From contig CAJQUW010014363.1 of the NCBI GenBank assembly GCA_907163375.1, forward strand, positions 744,001 through 808,000: DNA of 64,000 nt. Direction: 5' to 3'. Below, in pieces: positions 37,755 to 49,083 of this stretch; positions within the stretch are counted from its first letter, which is position 1; every line of letters begins with the position of its first letter. This DNA is from Prostheceraeus crozeri (lineage: Eukaryota > Platyhelminthes > Polycladida > Euryleptidae). The notes beneath the pieces were generated by a model that did not search any database, was not told the origin of the DNA, and saw only the letters and a list, made by a program, of their open reading frames with translations. Both the position numbers and the translations under genes were made by a program.

Positions 37755-38921
37755 GTATTAAATCAAAAGTAATTGATTTCAGCGGATACAAATTGTATTA
37801 ATGAATAAATTAACCAATATTTCGCCTTACGACTTTCTCAAGGTTACAAAATATAAGCAGAGATGAAGCATTTATATACAGAGCAAGATATGAGTTCACG
37901 ACAAGTAGGAGAGAAGTGTTCTCAAACCTCGAAGTCAATGTGCAAGCCTTGACATCCATTCATTAATGCCCCGCTGTGACGACGAATGTACATAGCCTCA
38001 GCGAGCGCCTTTTCTGAGTGTTGTTCAAATTCTAATGTAGAAAAAAGTGAAAAGAGCCATTATTCTCGGAGAATTACGGAGAGCTGATGCTCGATCTACA
38101 ACAGAAGAAGCAAGGATATACTCGGAACAACTTGTTTTGAATCGGCTTAGGAACAAGGGTTACCCATATCGGTATTTACGAAAAATACAACGCCAATATC
38201 TTCAAAAAAAAATAAAAATCACAAAGGGGAACAGAAAAACAAAGATGGGAGAATTTTCGTTCGTTGTCCTTTTGTTGAGGAAGCTACCAAAAGAAGAATG
38301 ATTAACACGGTACAGCGATCGTCATTATCTGACTATATATTTTTGCATTTTGAATCTGGGAAATCTTTGCGTAAAATATTTCACCCACCCAAACAACGCA
38401 TACTTTGCAAAGATGATTGTGATACGTGCGTTATCAGTGAAAAACGAAAATTATGCTATAGCAATAGCTTAATTTACAAAATTACGTGCAAATTATGCAA
38501 TGCAATAGGCGAGTCTTCCCGCTGTGTCCGTTCGAGAGTGAAAGAACATTTGAATCAAGATAGCAGTGCGGTCTTCCAACACATTAAGACCAATCACGCA
38601 GGTTGCCCCCTCACCCTGCATATCATAGTCCGTTCTACATCAGAATTTGAACACCACTCAGAAAAGGCGCTCGCTGGAGGCTATGTACATTCGTCGTCAC
38701 AGCGGGGCATTAATGAATGGATGTCAAGGCTTGCACATTGACTTCGAGGTTTGAGAACACTTCTCTCCCACTTGTCGTGAACTCATATCTTGCTCTGCAT
38801 ATAAATGCTTCATCTCTGCTTTTATTTTGTAACCTTGAGAAAGCCGTAAGGCGAAATATTGGTTAATTTATTCATTAATACAATTTGTATCCGCTGAAAT
38901 CAATTACTTTTGATTTAATAC
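37755..38921 (+). mobile_element. 5'-truncated Penelope-like element between ~285-bp inverted repeats
   Basis: 37755-38038 is the inverted copy of about 38630-38921, at more than 90% by eye. Both contain 'caatatttcgccttac' or its complement and the outer 'caaaagtaattgattt'. The right arm contains the 3' end of the endonuclease gene, so the left arm is an inverted duplicate of the element's own 3' end. Inverted partial terminal repeats and severe 5' truncation are known for Penelope-like elements. Only the C-terminal part of the polyprotein remains. Confidence 0.85.
38047..38741 (+). pseudogene. Penelope-like RT tail and GIY-YIG endonuclease (frameshifted)
   Basis: The first frame (38047-38301) is an RT-to-linker remnant. 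It overlaps the second (38298-38741) by four bases in a different phase, so a frameshift separates them. The second frame has a Cys-rich linker (CKDDCDTC...C), then 'LIYKITCKLCN' and 'GESSRCVRSRVKEHL', corresponding to the two halves of a GIY-YIG core with the usual YIG Tyr absent. 'QHIKTNHAGC' follows. This layout, a Cys-type linker before GIY-YIG, is seen in several Penelope-like clades. The last ~110 bp lie in the right inverted repeat. Confidence 0.8.
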
Positions 38922-39596
38922 AACCTTATTTCCGGATACGTGAATCTTATCGGGTTTTTTTGAGATAGTATTAAATTTATATCAATATGCAATCTTGATA
39001 GATAATGCGAAAAAAGACTTATTCATCCTTTGATTGAAGTAAACAGTTAATTGCATGCAATTCGGCAAGCACATCACTGTTAAAAGCCTGGTTAACTTCT
39101 CTAAAAATAGTTTCAAAAGCATGTGCCAATATCAGTTTTCTTTAGTCTCAAGCATTCATATATTAAATTTTCATATATTAATTGTGTTTAAGGCTTGAGA
39201 CAATACCACTCACATAAAAAATAGGCTAAATTTGATGTAAGTACAAGAAAGCTTTGCATTTTCATTAATATATAAACATATAAATTCATACGTATTTCAT
39301 ACATATATAAATATATAATTCATTCATTTATACATATAGAATTTATGAATGAAACGTATGTTGGTTGCTGCAGCATTCCGAAAGAGTGTTTAACCATTTA
39401 AAAACAATTGTGTGCTTGATGGGTTTGTTCAAAGCGCGTTTTCTTTGGAATCTCGTGTCGATGAGTTCTCCCATCTCCTTCCACCAGATGGCTCATGTAT
39501 TGGTGTAGACTTGTCCATATGTAACTCTCCCTTTGTGCTTTCTCTTACTTTAGGGTAGCTATAACTTCTTGATCATAATTGATGTGACAACTGATG
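38922..39596. other. AT-rich spacer, nothing recognised
   Basis: Very AT-rich around 39240-39350, with repeated 'atatataaa' and 'attcatac' words and weak self-complementarity. No gene or RNA was recognised. Confidence 0.45.
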
Positions 39597-39765
39597 TGTG
39601 GTGGTGAGGGTTTGATCCTGCCAATTGACACAGTCGCATAAGCGGCTCGTAGCTCAGTTGGTAGAGCACAGGTCTAGTTAACCTGGGTCGTAAGCTTGAA
39701 TCCTGCAGGCCGCACATCTTTTGCATGTCAAAATATTTGATCTGTCGCTTCTTTTATTTAAATCT
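39597..39765 (+). mobile_element. tRNA-derived SINE, copy 1
   Basis: The head at 39642-39714 folds like a tRNA. The acceptor gcggctc pairs with the 3' aggccgc (one mismatch), and the D arm is 'gctcagttggtagagc' with a good A box. A perfect 5-bp anticodon stem (caggt/acctg) encloses the loop ctagtta (anticodon AGT, Thr-like). The T arm is degenerate ('gcttgaatcc'), which argues against a working tRNA gene. A T-rich tail follows. The same unit recurs 309 bp downstream. Confidence 0.75.
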
Positions 39766-39903
39766 ATTGTTAATTGCATTCACGACATGGTTTGAGATGC
39801 CTTGGTGGACAATCAATCCCCGCTACTTACCTTAATGTCGGCGCTTACGATTATGACGAAACATTTATTCATTTATTATAAATGCTATGACGACTGATAA
39901 GCT

Positions 39904-40075
39904 GGCGGTGGTGAGGGGTTGATCCTGCCAATTGACACAATCGCATATAAGCGGCTTGTAGCTCAGTTAGTAGAGAACTAGTCTAGCTAACCGGGTTCGA
40001 ATCCTGCCAGGCGTGCCCCTTTTACATGGCAATTTGACCTATCGTCTATTTTGCTTCATTTTTTTGTAAATACTC
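39904..40075 (+). mobile_element. tRNA-derived SINE, copy 2
   Basis: It shares 'ggtggtgagggg', 'gatcctgccaattgacaca', 'gcggcttgtagctcagtt' and a T-rich tail with copy 1. Here the B box is intact (gggttcgaatcc) while the anticodon arm is broken. Together the two copies define a tRNA head of about 73 bp, a preceding leader of about 45 bp and a short tail. Confidence 0.75.
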
Positions 40076-41433
40076 TATTCTGACTATTATGACTATTTAT
40101 GATATTGCATGAAGGACTATTTTGAAAATAAAAATGGTAAATATTGCCATCATTGTTATTCGTTTGAACATCAGTGACGCCAATTTTTGCGAATATGAGG
40201 CTCAAGTTTCACAATAGACATCGTGATTGTAATATTTAAATGTATCATGTATCATGTAGTCTACAGGGAGAAAATATGGTAATTGAATTGAATATAAGCA
40301 ATAAACATGTTTATCAACTTATCACTTGTAGACAATATATTTCCAATGCTCATAACGAATTCGGCAAGCAACAATCAACATGAGTTACGATAAGTGACTC
40401 AAGCAAAATTTTGCGGGTCTGCGATGCCTCTTTACGCGACACTGGTAGCCCATCTTCATGCCTTAGTCATCTTCAGCTGCAACTGAGATTGATAAATACC
40501 GGTAGATGAAGCGATATGTCTGATAGTAAATCAGCGCCAATGAATTATCAGCAGAAGTATTGAAATCCAATTCAAATTTTCTATCAAAGTAATAGAAGTG
40601 CCATATGAAGTATGTATCTTAGGTGAAGATTGAAAGCAAGCGAGAATGAAAAGTATGAAAATGAGAGGTAGGAAGATGAAGTGATAGTGATAATTACCAA
40701 TTCGAAATGTACGCCCTCTGGCATGTAAAGTATCTCATTATCAGCAGGCCGATTCAGCTGCAAATTTTAAACATTCCTTTGGCAAATTTTCTCCTTGAAT
40801 ATTTTGATGTTCATTATCTGTTCACAACAATTTTTGCGATAAGATAGCGATCATTCCTTTCTTCATTGGCATCATTGAGAATGAAAATGGAACTGAGGAG
40901 AAACGACCAAATATTTGATATTATTAAATTGTTCAGACAGTCACGCAATATTGGGAAATAGGAGTTTGTCATTGAAAAGGCGAATTCTGATAAAGTCTTC
41001 TTTATGAAGCGCTCAAAATAATTCAATCATTTATCCTTAATGGTTTTTACTCTCGTATCACGTTGATTGATCATTTGATCAGCCTCGTTTTTCTCGACAA
41101 TAGCATTCTAGTGATGCGATTTTGTATGAGTTCATGAGCTTACTGAATTACATGTCCCATATTGCCTAAATCCTCATTGATAAATGGTTCATACAATTAC
41201 CCTCAAAATTACCGGAACATAGGACGTCGTCAAGGGGACGCTTGAGAAGCAAAGTTCCAACTTGCCCTCTTCGAGCGCATGAGAGCGCTGAAGTGATCCC
41301 TTCGAAAAGAATCACGCCGTGAGATATAAATACAACAAACATATATGTAACATGATATGTGGAGAGTATGAAATATATAAATATGTAGTATAAATATAGA
41401 TATTCAAAATCTTGAATTCAATTGCACCAGACA
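40076..41433. other. Non-coding spacer, nothing recognised
   Basis: Only short frames (70 codons at most) occur, with no recognisable repeats or RNA genes. Confidence 0.45.
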
Positions 41434-41873
41434 TTGTTGCTGAGTAAGTAGGGTTGTCAGCCGATATTTCACCTGTCATTTTTTCTACGAAAATTGTTTA
41501 TATATCTCTAATTCCAAATTAGACGTCCATATTTGCATGATTAAGGCCGTCTAATTTGCTATGTAATGCCATTGAGGTAGGAGCATTTCACCGTCCATCT
41601 TCGCATTCCCAGTGAAAATGGCATGGAGGTGATTCCTATGGCTCACAATTTGGACTCGCAGATATCTCAAGCTTGACATGTTCTGAGCTGCATGACTTAT
41701 GTAGAAAAATAAAATTATCATAGATTTGAGTCTTTTACAGATCAAAATCTTGGATTTTCGATGTCATAGATTTTCGGTTCAGTAACAATGCATATATTAC
41801 CTTTCAAATGATCAGCCTAAATCGTCTGGCACTACGCACCGACGATTTAGGCTGTCATTTGAAAGGTAATATA
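41434..41873 (-). repeat. Dispersed repeat family A, copy 2, with strong terminal hairpin
   Basis: Inverted relative to 3906-4367 and colinear with it. Its hairpin end is much stronger: 41793-41826 pairs with 41841-41873 (33 of 34 positions, one extra base) around a 14-bp loop. The first 18 bp of the hairpin are those shared with copy 1, while the inner arms differ between copies. This suggests hairpin gene conversion or independent extension. Confidence 0.8.
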
Positions 41874-44800
41874 CATGTATATTCAATCTAAGTGGCACAT
41901 TTCTTGGCATCCATAGAGATTGCATTTCAGCCTACAGGGGTTAGTCAGTGTACCTCGGAATGGCTCAAACTAGCTTGTGTTCGGTGATTCGGCAAAAGGC
42001 CTTGTGTGGAAAGTTTTGTTAAAGTTGGAAGGGCCTTTTATGTCGACCTTCCATTTTTGTAAAAGGGCAAACGGCCCTTGTGTGAAAGCTCAATTCATTC
42101 TTGTTCATAAACCATTTTCGTAAACTACGGCAAACCTTATTCACTTTTTATTTATATAAAACAAGCAATGGCTAACCGAATAAACGAGTCATACCTCCAT
42201 AATGCAGTCCCGGCAACAGAACGTTGCGTGGCTTACAAATAGATTGCAATCAAGTTCCGCATATTCGATGAACAAAATCAGTAATGACTTTTCAATTCGA
42301 ATCCCGGGATTTTGCGCATAGGACTTGAGTATACAATGACTTCTTTGAATTCGCCTTGCTGAATTACATCATTATATTGAATTCGCCTTCAGAAGTTATA
42401 TTACTTTTATGTTTTTCTCGCACTTACTACGGAAGAAACAGTATATCAAAATGAATGCAAAATGCCGTGTGTGCAAATGGGATGGATGCAGATGGCCCTA
42501 TGTGCAGATGGTTCCTCCAGAACTGTATAGGACAGTCTACAATCAATAAATTCTATGGCAATATATAATGACAGTGTTAGATGATATCACTTGGCTATTT
42601 CAGACTTTTTAATTTTGTGCATCACTTCCAAAAAAAAAATAGCAGTAACGTTCTCCTGAAAATTGTCATTTTGCACAATCATCTTTTGCCGATTCACCGA
42701 TGCCATGGCAGAATAACTTAACAAGCTGATGGACTGCGCAAAAGGTCATTCTGTGTTCATTCATCCTTCAATTGCTGCTTTGCAGCTAATAATTATAAAA
42801 GATTGCAGGATTGTTCAGTTCTGAGGACATCTTTCTATATTCTAAGCCCATGCAGACGAGATGACTGCGATCTTTCATGATTGCTCAATATTCACCAGAT
42901 CACAGCAATTGATATTGAAGTGTTTGTTAGAAAAAGTTGTGAGGTCCTCGTACAGCTCGCAAGCCTATTTGGAGGCAATGATGTTGTCCAACTATCGAAA
43001 TAATTCTTTAGTTATCTGCTGTTGTAGTCATATCATTTTGTTATCAAAATAGATGAGTGCAAAAAATGTTTGCAAAAAAACTTGTATTGACAAGTGCATT
43101 ATGTACGCATCGCGCAGAATGTAGAATAAGTCGCATTACCTGGCAATAACTTTGTGCCGCTAAAAAATCACATGTAGAGCAATTTTGTTTTGAGTAATGA
43201 AACATAGAATCTTTGCATGAAAACAAATTATGTGAATGATTTAATGCCTAATTCTATAAACCTACTTTTTCTGTCACAAATTGCAGCCAAATAGGGTGTA
43301 ATTACATATATCGGCTCAGTCAATATCTGTTAACTGATTTTGGCCGATATGCATCTTGGGGTTAATTTGGTCTATAGTAGGTCCTCTAGTAATCAAAATC
43401 TCTTGATATGGAATCGGTATGGATATAGATATAGGTAGGTCCGAATCACTCGTAGCTTGCACTGGTGCCGTTTCTTTGTCTTGCACTTACGCCAGAGACT
43501 CAAGGCATCACACACAAAAAGGAAGCCTTTATTTTGTGAAGCTCTGATTATTTGGCTTTTCAACAGTTATCTATATGTGATGACTTTCATAAATCATGTT
43601 AATTTCATGTGCACTTTTATTCAATTGCAACTTGATTGCAACTAAATTGAACTTATCGGCAATCTGCTATATCATTGAATAAATATGATTCCTAAAGGCC
43701 ATTTATTCAAACTTTTCGAGTGCTGGAATAATTACCTTCTAGACCGGTTAACTTCGAGGTAACAACTTTCAGACGTAACTCGCACACTGCGATCTTCAAT
43801 CGGGCGAAGCATAATGTTCTAAATCATTTGCTTCTCGACAATGACAATTAAAGAAGTTACCCGGCACCTTTACAACTCTAAAGACGATTAGAACCTGTGC
43901 CCAATCCTTATCATCAGAGGCCATTGGTGCTCAATGCATGCATCGATTCATTTTTAGTGCATGTACTTGTTCTAGTGGGATACATGTGCTTCAATAAGAC
44001 ATAATGATGTCTCGTGATGTGGGTCTGCATTTATGACATGGAAATGCTTAATACAATAAATTGCAAATTTGCATGGAAAAGCACCGGGAATGCTGCATAT
44101 TTCCAAGGATTAAATTTTGTTTGGTAACAAAAGCCAACAAAAAAGTGAATCATTGAACTGTTTTCACAACTTAGCAGATTTATGCTTGCTATCATGCATA
44201 CAGCTGAAACATCTCATATGCAAGGGTGGAGTTTTTGGCTACTATTCTTCATAATTATTTCTTACAACTTCCATGTCAGGGATGAGATCAAAGCAACGAT
44301 GATTTTCAAAGTGAATCATTCAATAAGGTAGGTGACTGAATGTCAATCACCACTAATAAAGGATTATCTACAATCATATCACTGGTGGAGTACCGACATC
44401 GATCATTTTGATAATCATATAGATTGCAGAGTGTCAGTTCGCCTGGGCATTGAATAAAAAGATGTCCTTAGACTTTAGCAATTTAATCATTTTCGTGTTT
44501 AAATTGTTCAAGTCTGAGGACACTTTTCTAGCCGATCATTTTGACTATCGCAGACTGTCCAGCCGGATGCACTATATCATAGCTCATTCGAAAGTTGAGA
44601 ATGAAGGCTCTGGAATGATGCATGGCGCGTTGGTGTGCGACACGATTAGAGGGCATGATATCCGATTGAATTTCGACATAATTTAGGTCCGTCTTTCATG
44701 ATCAGCTCTAATAGCTTATGACAATTTGAATGATTTTACAAGCTGATGGAATACACAAAAGGTTTGAGCTAAGACAAATCGTTGAAAACTTATTGGTAAA

Positions 44801-46128
44801 CATGTAAAAACGATGCTTAGCTGTGGTGTTATGTGCAATTGTACACTAACAAGTAATCGAACAAAGCTTTAGAATTCTGCCTCTTAAAAGTTATCGTTGT
44901 TTTGTATAAAATGCCAGTACACGTCTACCAAGTTTTTAAAACAAAATAGAGAACAGTTACAACTGCTATAATTGTAGCTGTGTAGGAACTTATCAAGTCA
45001 GTCAGTGAGTCAGTGCATTTTTTGAGTATAATATTTCAGTGTATGGCTAGCTGTGAAATCTTTCAAAATGGTCTGATATCAACGAATTCAACAAGTTTCA
45101 AAGTAGTTTCCAGGGAGATTCTACATCGCAGCTTCGAAATCCAACAAAAGAAACTGCAATTTTCGAAGACACTTGAAATTGGAGCATTTTTGATGGTTCC
45201 TCCAAGGTTCTATTTCAAGAAATCTTTAAAAATTATTATGTCTTGTTGAAACTGCGATTTTTATCAGAATTTGCAGCCTTGAAGATAATTGCGCACACAT
45301 TCTCTAATCGGTGACTTGGAAGGTATCTGTCGAAGGATCACATTGTGAGAGAGTACACCATATTAAGAAATTGCTGGTGACCTGACAATTATTTCTACAT
45401 TGTGTTTGCGTCACGTTGCAATGATGGTTATCATTAATGCTGTTCAAAGTTGTGCAAAAATAGCCAGCGACATTATTTATGTGATTCATGTATAATGCTT
45501 TCAATTAAAAGGAGATAGAATTCGATTGTTTAATCATCAAAGTATTCTATGAATACATTTAGTGCTTCTCGTGCTTTTCTCTCTATTTCAATATTCTAAG
45601 AATACGAAAATTACTTGCTGCGAATTTATTCTGCCGTAAGATTTCATGAGAACGTGGAATTCATAATGTCGTCTGTAGTTTAACATCTGATAAGTTCCTT
45701 GAAGTGATAATCAAAATTCTTTCAACACAACCCTTGCTGCTTGATAATGTAGTTAAGGCTCAAATCAATGCCTATTGGACTGTAACTTCAATTATAGAAA
45801 ACAGCCATCTCGCGAACACCTCATTCAGAAATTCGTTATGGAAAATTCAACAAAAGTTTTTAGAATAAAAACTTGCCATTCTGCAATCTATTATCTTGTT
45901 TCCTGCCAAGTTTGTCTAATCCCAACAGAATTCTGAAAAATGAACATATAGGCAGATCATGAAGAGATCTCTATGCTATGTGAACCGCATGAGCAAATCG
46001 AGTGTGTGGAAGCCAGAAACCAAGCGTCTGAGATTGTGTAGGACGACATTGTTCTGCTTCGAAGTTGACAGCGATGTGTGTTCTTTATACACATGCATGC
46101 ACATGTAGCCTATACTTATAGGACAGGG
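41874..46128. other. Non-coding region, no gene recognised
   Basis: Frames stay under 80 codons and none is recognisable. A possible diverged start of family B ('cgattgtttaatcat') lies at about 45518. An A run occurs at about 42630. Nothing else was supported. Confidence 0.5.
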
Positions 46129-46868
46129 GCAACTGACAATTTCTTCTTTAATTCGCGCACAAAGGGCTTAATAGCATGGATTTGTAGATCTTGAAACGCT
46201 GAATACAAAAGTCAAATTCTTGAGTGTCACAGCTAGTCGCTTTCGGTTAGGTGAGGTTAAAGGATTCCCATTGGAATCCAATGCCAAAATTCAAGAAACA
46301 TCTATGGATTGTGAAACACTTGGCAATTTTCATACATTTTCTTTTGCAGAAAAGAAACTATTTATCAGAATGCTATGAAATTTGAAACATGATTGAGTTC
46401 AGAAAATCAACTTCGATATAAAAGTTGAAGTGAATCAGATGATTCAGTATTTGATGTTTGAGAGCCTCTACAAAATGAGTAAATTTCATGTTTTGACTTA
46501 ATTTTGGCGATTTTACTCATTTTGTAGAGGCTCTCAAACATCAAATACTGAATCATCTGATTCACTTCAACTTTTATATCGAAGTTGATTTTCTGAACTC
46601 AATCATGTTTCAAATTTCATAGCATTCTGATAAATAGTTTCTTTTCTGCAAAAGAAAATGTATGAAAATTGCCAAGTGTTTCACAATCCATAGATGTTTC
46701 TTGAATTTTGGCATTGGATTCCAATGGGAATCCTTTAACCTTACCTATAACCGAAAGCGACTAGCTGTGACACTCAAGAATTTGACTTTTATATTCAGCG
46801 TTTCAAGATCTGCAAATCCATACTATTAAGCCCTTTGTGCGCAAATCAAGGAAGAAATTGTCAGTTGC
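46129..46868. repeat. Near-perfect 740-bp palindrome (long inverted repeat)
   Basis: The arms 46129-46483 and 46512-46868 are reverse complements over about 355 bp, with only a handful of mismatches and single-base indels, around a 28-bp spacer. Neither arm codes for a recognisable protein. The outer end (tcttctttaattcgcgcac) also occurs near 32575, so this belongs to a dispersed family. A single transcript across it would fold into one very long hairpin. Confidence 0.92.
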
Positions 46869-47689
46869 TCCCGGACTATTAGCTTCGACTTCGAGCGACC
46901 ACCTCATGTAAAAGAGCATTATATGTAGATGCTGCATGTGCTACTTCCTTCAAAGAAATGCCCTCTCGAATTTAATCATTATAATCGTGTTCATAACCAA
47001 TATGTTACAATTTCTCCATGGGAAATGGAGTTTTTTGGTATTCAATCTACGCTATTTATGAATGACGAACGACGACAGACGTGCAGTGTGCCACCATTGG
47101 ACGGTAGGAAATGAGACTGGAATTTATCATGGATTTCAAATGCAAAATTTCATCAATTATGTTGGTAGATCATCACATAATTCCGAGTTTATTATTAAAC
47201 CATTTAGAGAAGTTGTATGGTCTAGGTCCAGTCTGCCTATGAGACTTCAAAGACTTTCATCCAAGATCATCGTTTTCCGCAAGCTAGGGCCTCATCACAA
47301 GAATCTGAAACCCTTCTAATTAAAGTTAGCTAGCTCTACATTTTGATTTCTTTCGCCGGTAGAAAGATTCAGTTTTGTAGAAAAAATACATTCGTATATT
47401 TGGATGAATTTATGAGCATAGATGCAACAAGACAATTGAAAATAATTACTTCAAAAGTATCGATCAGGCGATTGCACAGAAAATATTATTCAGCTGCTTA
47501 TCATGTGATTTAATAATTGATAGTGTTCATGTTAGTTATCAGTATGATATTTACTAGTCCAATAAAGCGCAATAGTGGCTTATATTATTGCTTGACGCTC
47601 TTAATCTCAAAGCTATTTATTCTAAACAATCTCATAATTAAAGCTCTAAACATTGATAATAATCAACTGAGTGCTCTCTAACTCAGGGC
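46869..47689. other. Spacer, nothing recognised
   Basis: Short overlapping frames (85 codons at most). It may hold the unreadable upstream part of the adjacent LINE fragment. Confidence 0.4.
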
Positions 47690-48184
47690 GTGCTGTCGTA
47701 CATATCAGAGCGTACATATAGAGCGATTTGCAAGGACAAAGGAATTGATGTGGTGGATCAATATTGGAAGCACGACCCTCAATCGGTGATCGAAACTAAT
47801 GATACAAAGATCTTGTGGGACTTCGAAGTGCGGACTGACCACTACATACAAACAAGAAGACCAGCCATCATCGTGGTGGATAAGATCCAAAGGAAAACTT
47901 TGACAACAGATGTAGCAGTCACCAATGACAAAAACATACAAGAGAAAGAGAAGGAGAATATCACAAAGTATCAAGACCTGCGCTTAGAAATAGAGAAGTT
48001 GTGGAACACAAATGTTGAAGTTGTCCCGGCTGTTGTCGGCGACTTGGGTGCTTACACATCAAGGTTGAAGGCCTACCTCAACAAGATTCCTGGAGCACAC
48101 CACATACCGGATTTGACGAAAGCAGCACTCCTTGGCAACGCTCATATCCTGCATCGAACTCTTGATCTCCCTGAGGCTTGGTAA
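47690..48184 (+). pseudogene. C-terminal fragment of a LINE polyprotein
   Basis: This intact frame of 164 codons has no ATG at its start (GTG at 47690) and ends at TAA 48182-48184. The pattern 'KILWDFEVRTDHYIQTRRPA', 'VVDKIQRKTLTTDVAV', 'EKYQDL'-like 'TKYQDLRLEIEKLW' and 'VVPAVVGDLGAYTS' matches the domain that follows the reverse transcriptase in a group of invertebrate and fish LINE-type elements. The spaced acidic and Lys residues there (VVDK, DVA) recall a restriction-endonuclease-like core. In this copy the residue after RRP is Ala, where an acidic residue is expected. I infer a 5'-truncated insertion. Confidence 0.6.
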
Positions 48185-48612
48185 GTCTCCGAGGTCTTGA
48201 GACACTAACCGATCTGAATGTTTGAGATCGTGTTTAAAAAAAGTAATAGCAATAATGCTTTAATGTTCATACAAAGAGCGGTATGACATACAGTGCATTG
48301 TGATTTCTCAGAGCATTTATGTACAAGACGCAAATTTAGCAAATAAATTTCTGTACAAAGCACTGGAGCGATTGAGGGGTAACAAAACTAGCGTGTGTCT
48401 TACACGACTAGAGATATCACGGGTTACATTTTTGTATTGAGTTTATTTTATAAACAATTGCACCAACAAGGCTGTAAATCGCTGGTAAAGGGTGTGTAAT
48501 ACTTTGGATGATCTGTCGAGAAATGAATGACTATTTCACTTGAGGTTGATGTAATTTGTGTCAAATGTTTCTTTCAAGGTTCACGCAAAAAGATGAATTT
48601 GAAATTTACCAG
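48185..48612. other. Spacer, nothing recognised
   Basis: AT-rich interval of about 430 bp between the LINE fragment and the convergent RING-CH gene. No features were identified. Confidence 0.45.
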
Positions 48613-49020
48613 CTAGTCAAAAGCTGAGTTTATTTGTCGCTTGATTTTGACCATAATGACGCCTACAATGAGGACACCTACAGCAGCAATCAAAATAATC
48701 AATACACATTTACAACAACGATTGCAAAAGAGACGGACAATGTTTCGACAGGAACCACAAAATTGATCCCTTGCATCTCCTGATTCGCTAGATCCATCTA
48801 ACTTGTCGATATTTGTTTCTGAGTCACACGCTGGCAGATCGTATTTTGCCTGGCAGATTTCACACTTGTGCCGATCGTTGATGTCCACGTTTTTCTCCAC
48901 ACATGATTGATGCACGTATTGTATTGATCCTTTGCATTCACATGGACTGATTAACTCATCGTTGTCGGTCGCCTCACCATTGCAATACTTGCATCGTTGA
49001 AGAAGTGAATTATCCGACAT
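48613..49020 (-). CDS. RING-CH (MARCH-like) membrane E3 ubiquitin ligase
   Basis: Intact intronless frame of 135 residues. The ATG at 49020 is the first in-frame Met, and the RING starts nine residues later. The RING-CH ligands are C10, C13, C27, C29, H37, C40, C53 and C56, the C4HC3 order of MARCH proteins. It has the usual acidic 'CEC' and the 'YVHQSCVEKN' stretch before the His/Cys pair. A Cys-rich juxtamembrane stretch (88-105) leads into one hydrophobic segment (about 106-124) with a basic tail. Known MARCH proteins have two membrane spans and ubiquitinate membrane proteins. This one is short with a single span, like a minimal paralogue or a virally captured form. Host gene or mobile-element cargo cannot be distinguished here. 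Confidence 0.8.
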   Translation of the reverse strand: MSDNSLLQRCKYCNGEATDNDELISPCECKGSIQYVHQSCVEKNVDINDRHKCEICQAKYDLPACDSETNIDKLDGSSESGDARDQFCGSCRNIVRLFCNRCCKCVLIILIAAVGVLIVGVIMVKIKRQINSAFD

Positions 49021-49083
49021 GCTTCGCAGGATGAGAAAATTTAACTCTGATGAAAGATTGGAATCTGTTTTAAGATGCCACAA

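Noticed and set aside
39240..39352. AT-rich inverted words as a possible hairpin or origin
   Set aside because: Self-complementarity is weak and expected from the extreme AT content.
39642..39714. Functional tRNA-Thr(AGT) gene
   Set aside because: The T arm does not pair, base 37 of the anticodon loop is T, and a second copy with a different broken arm shows it is a SINE head.
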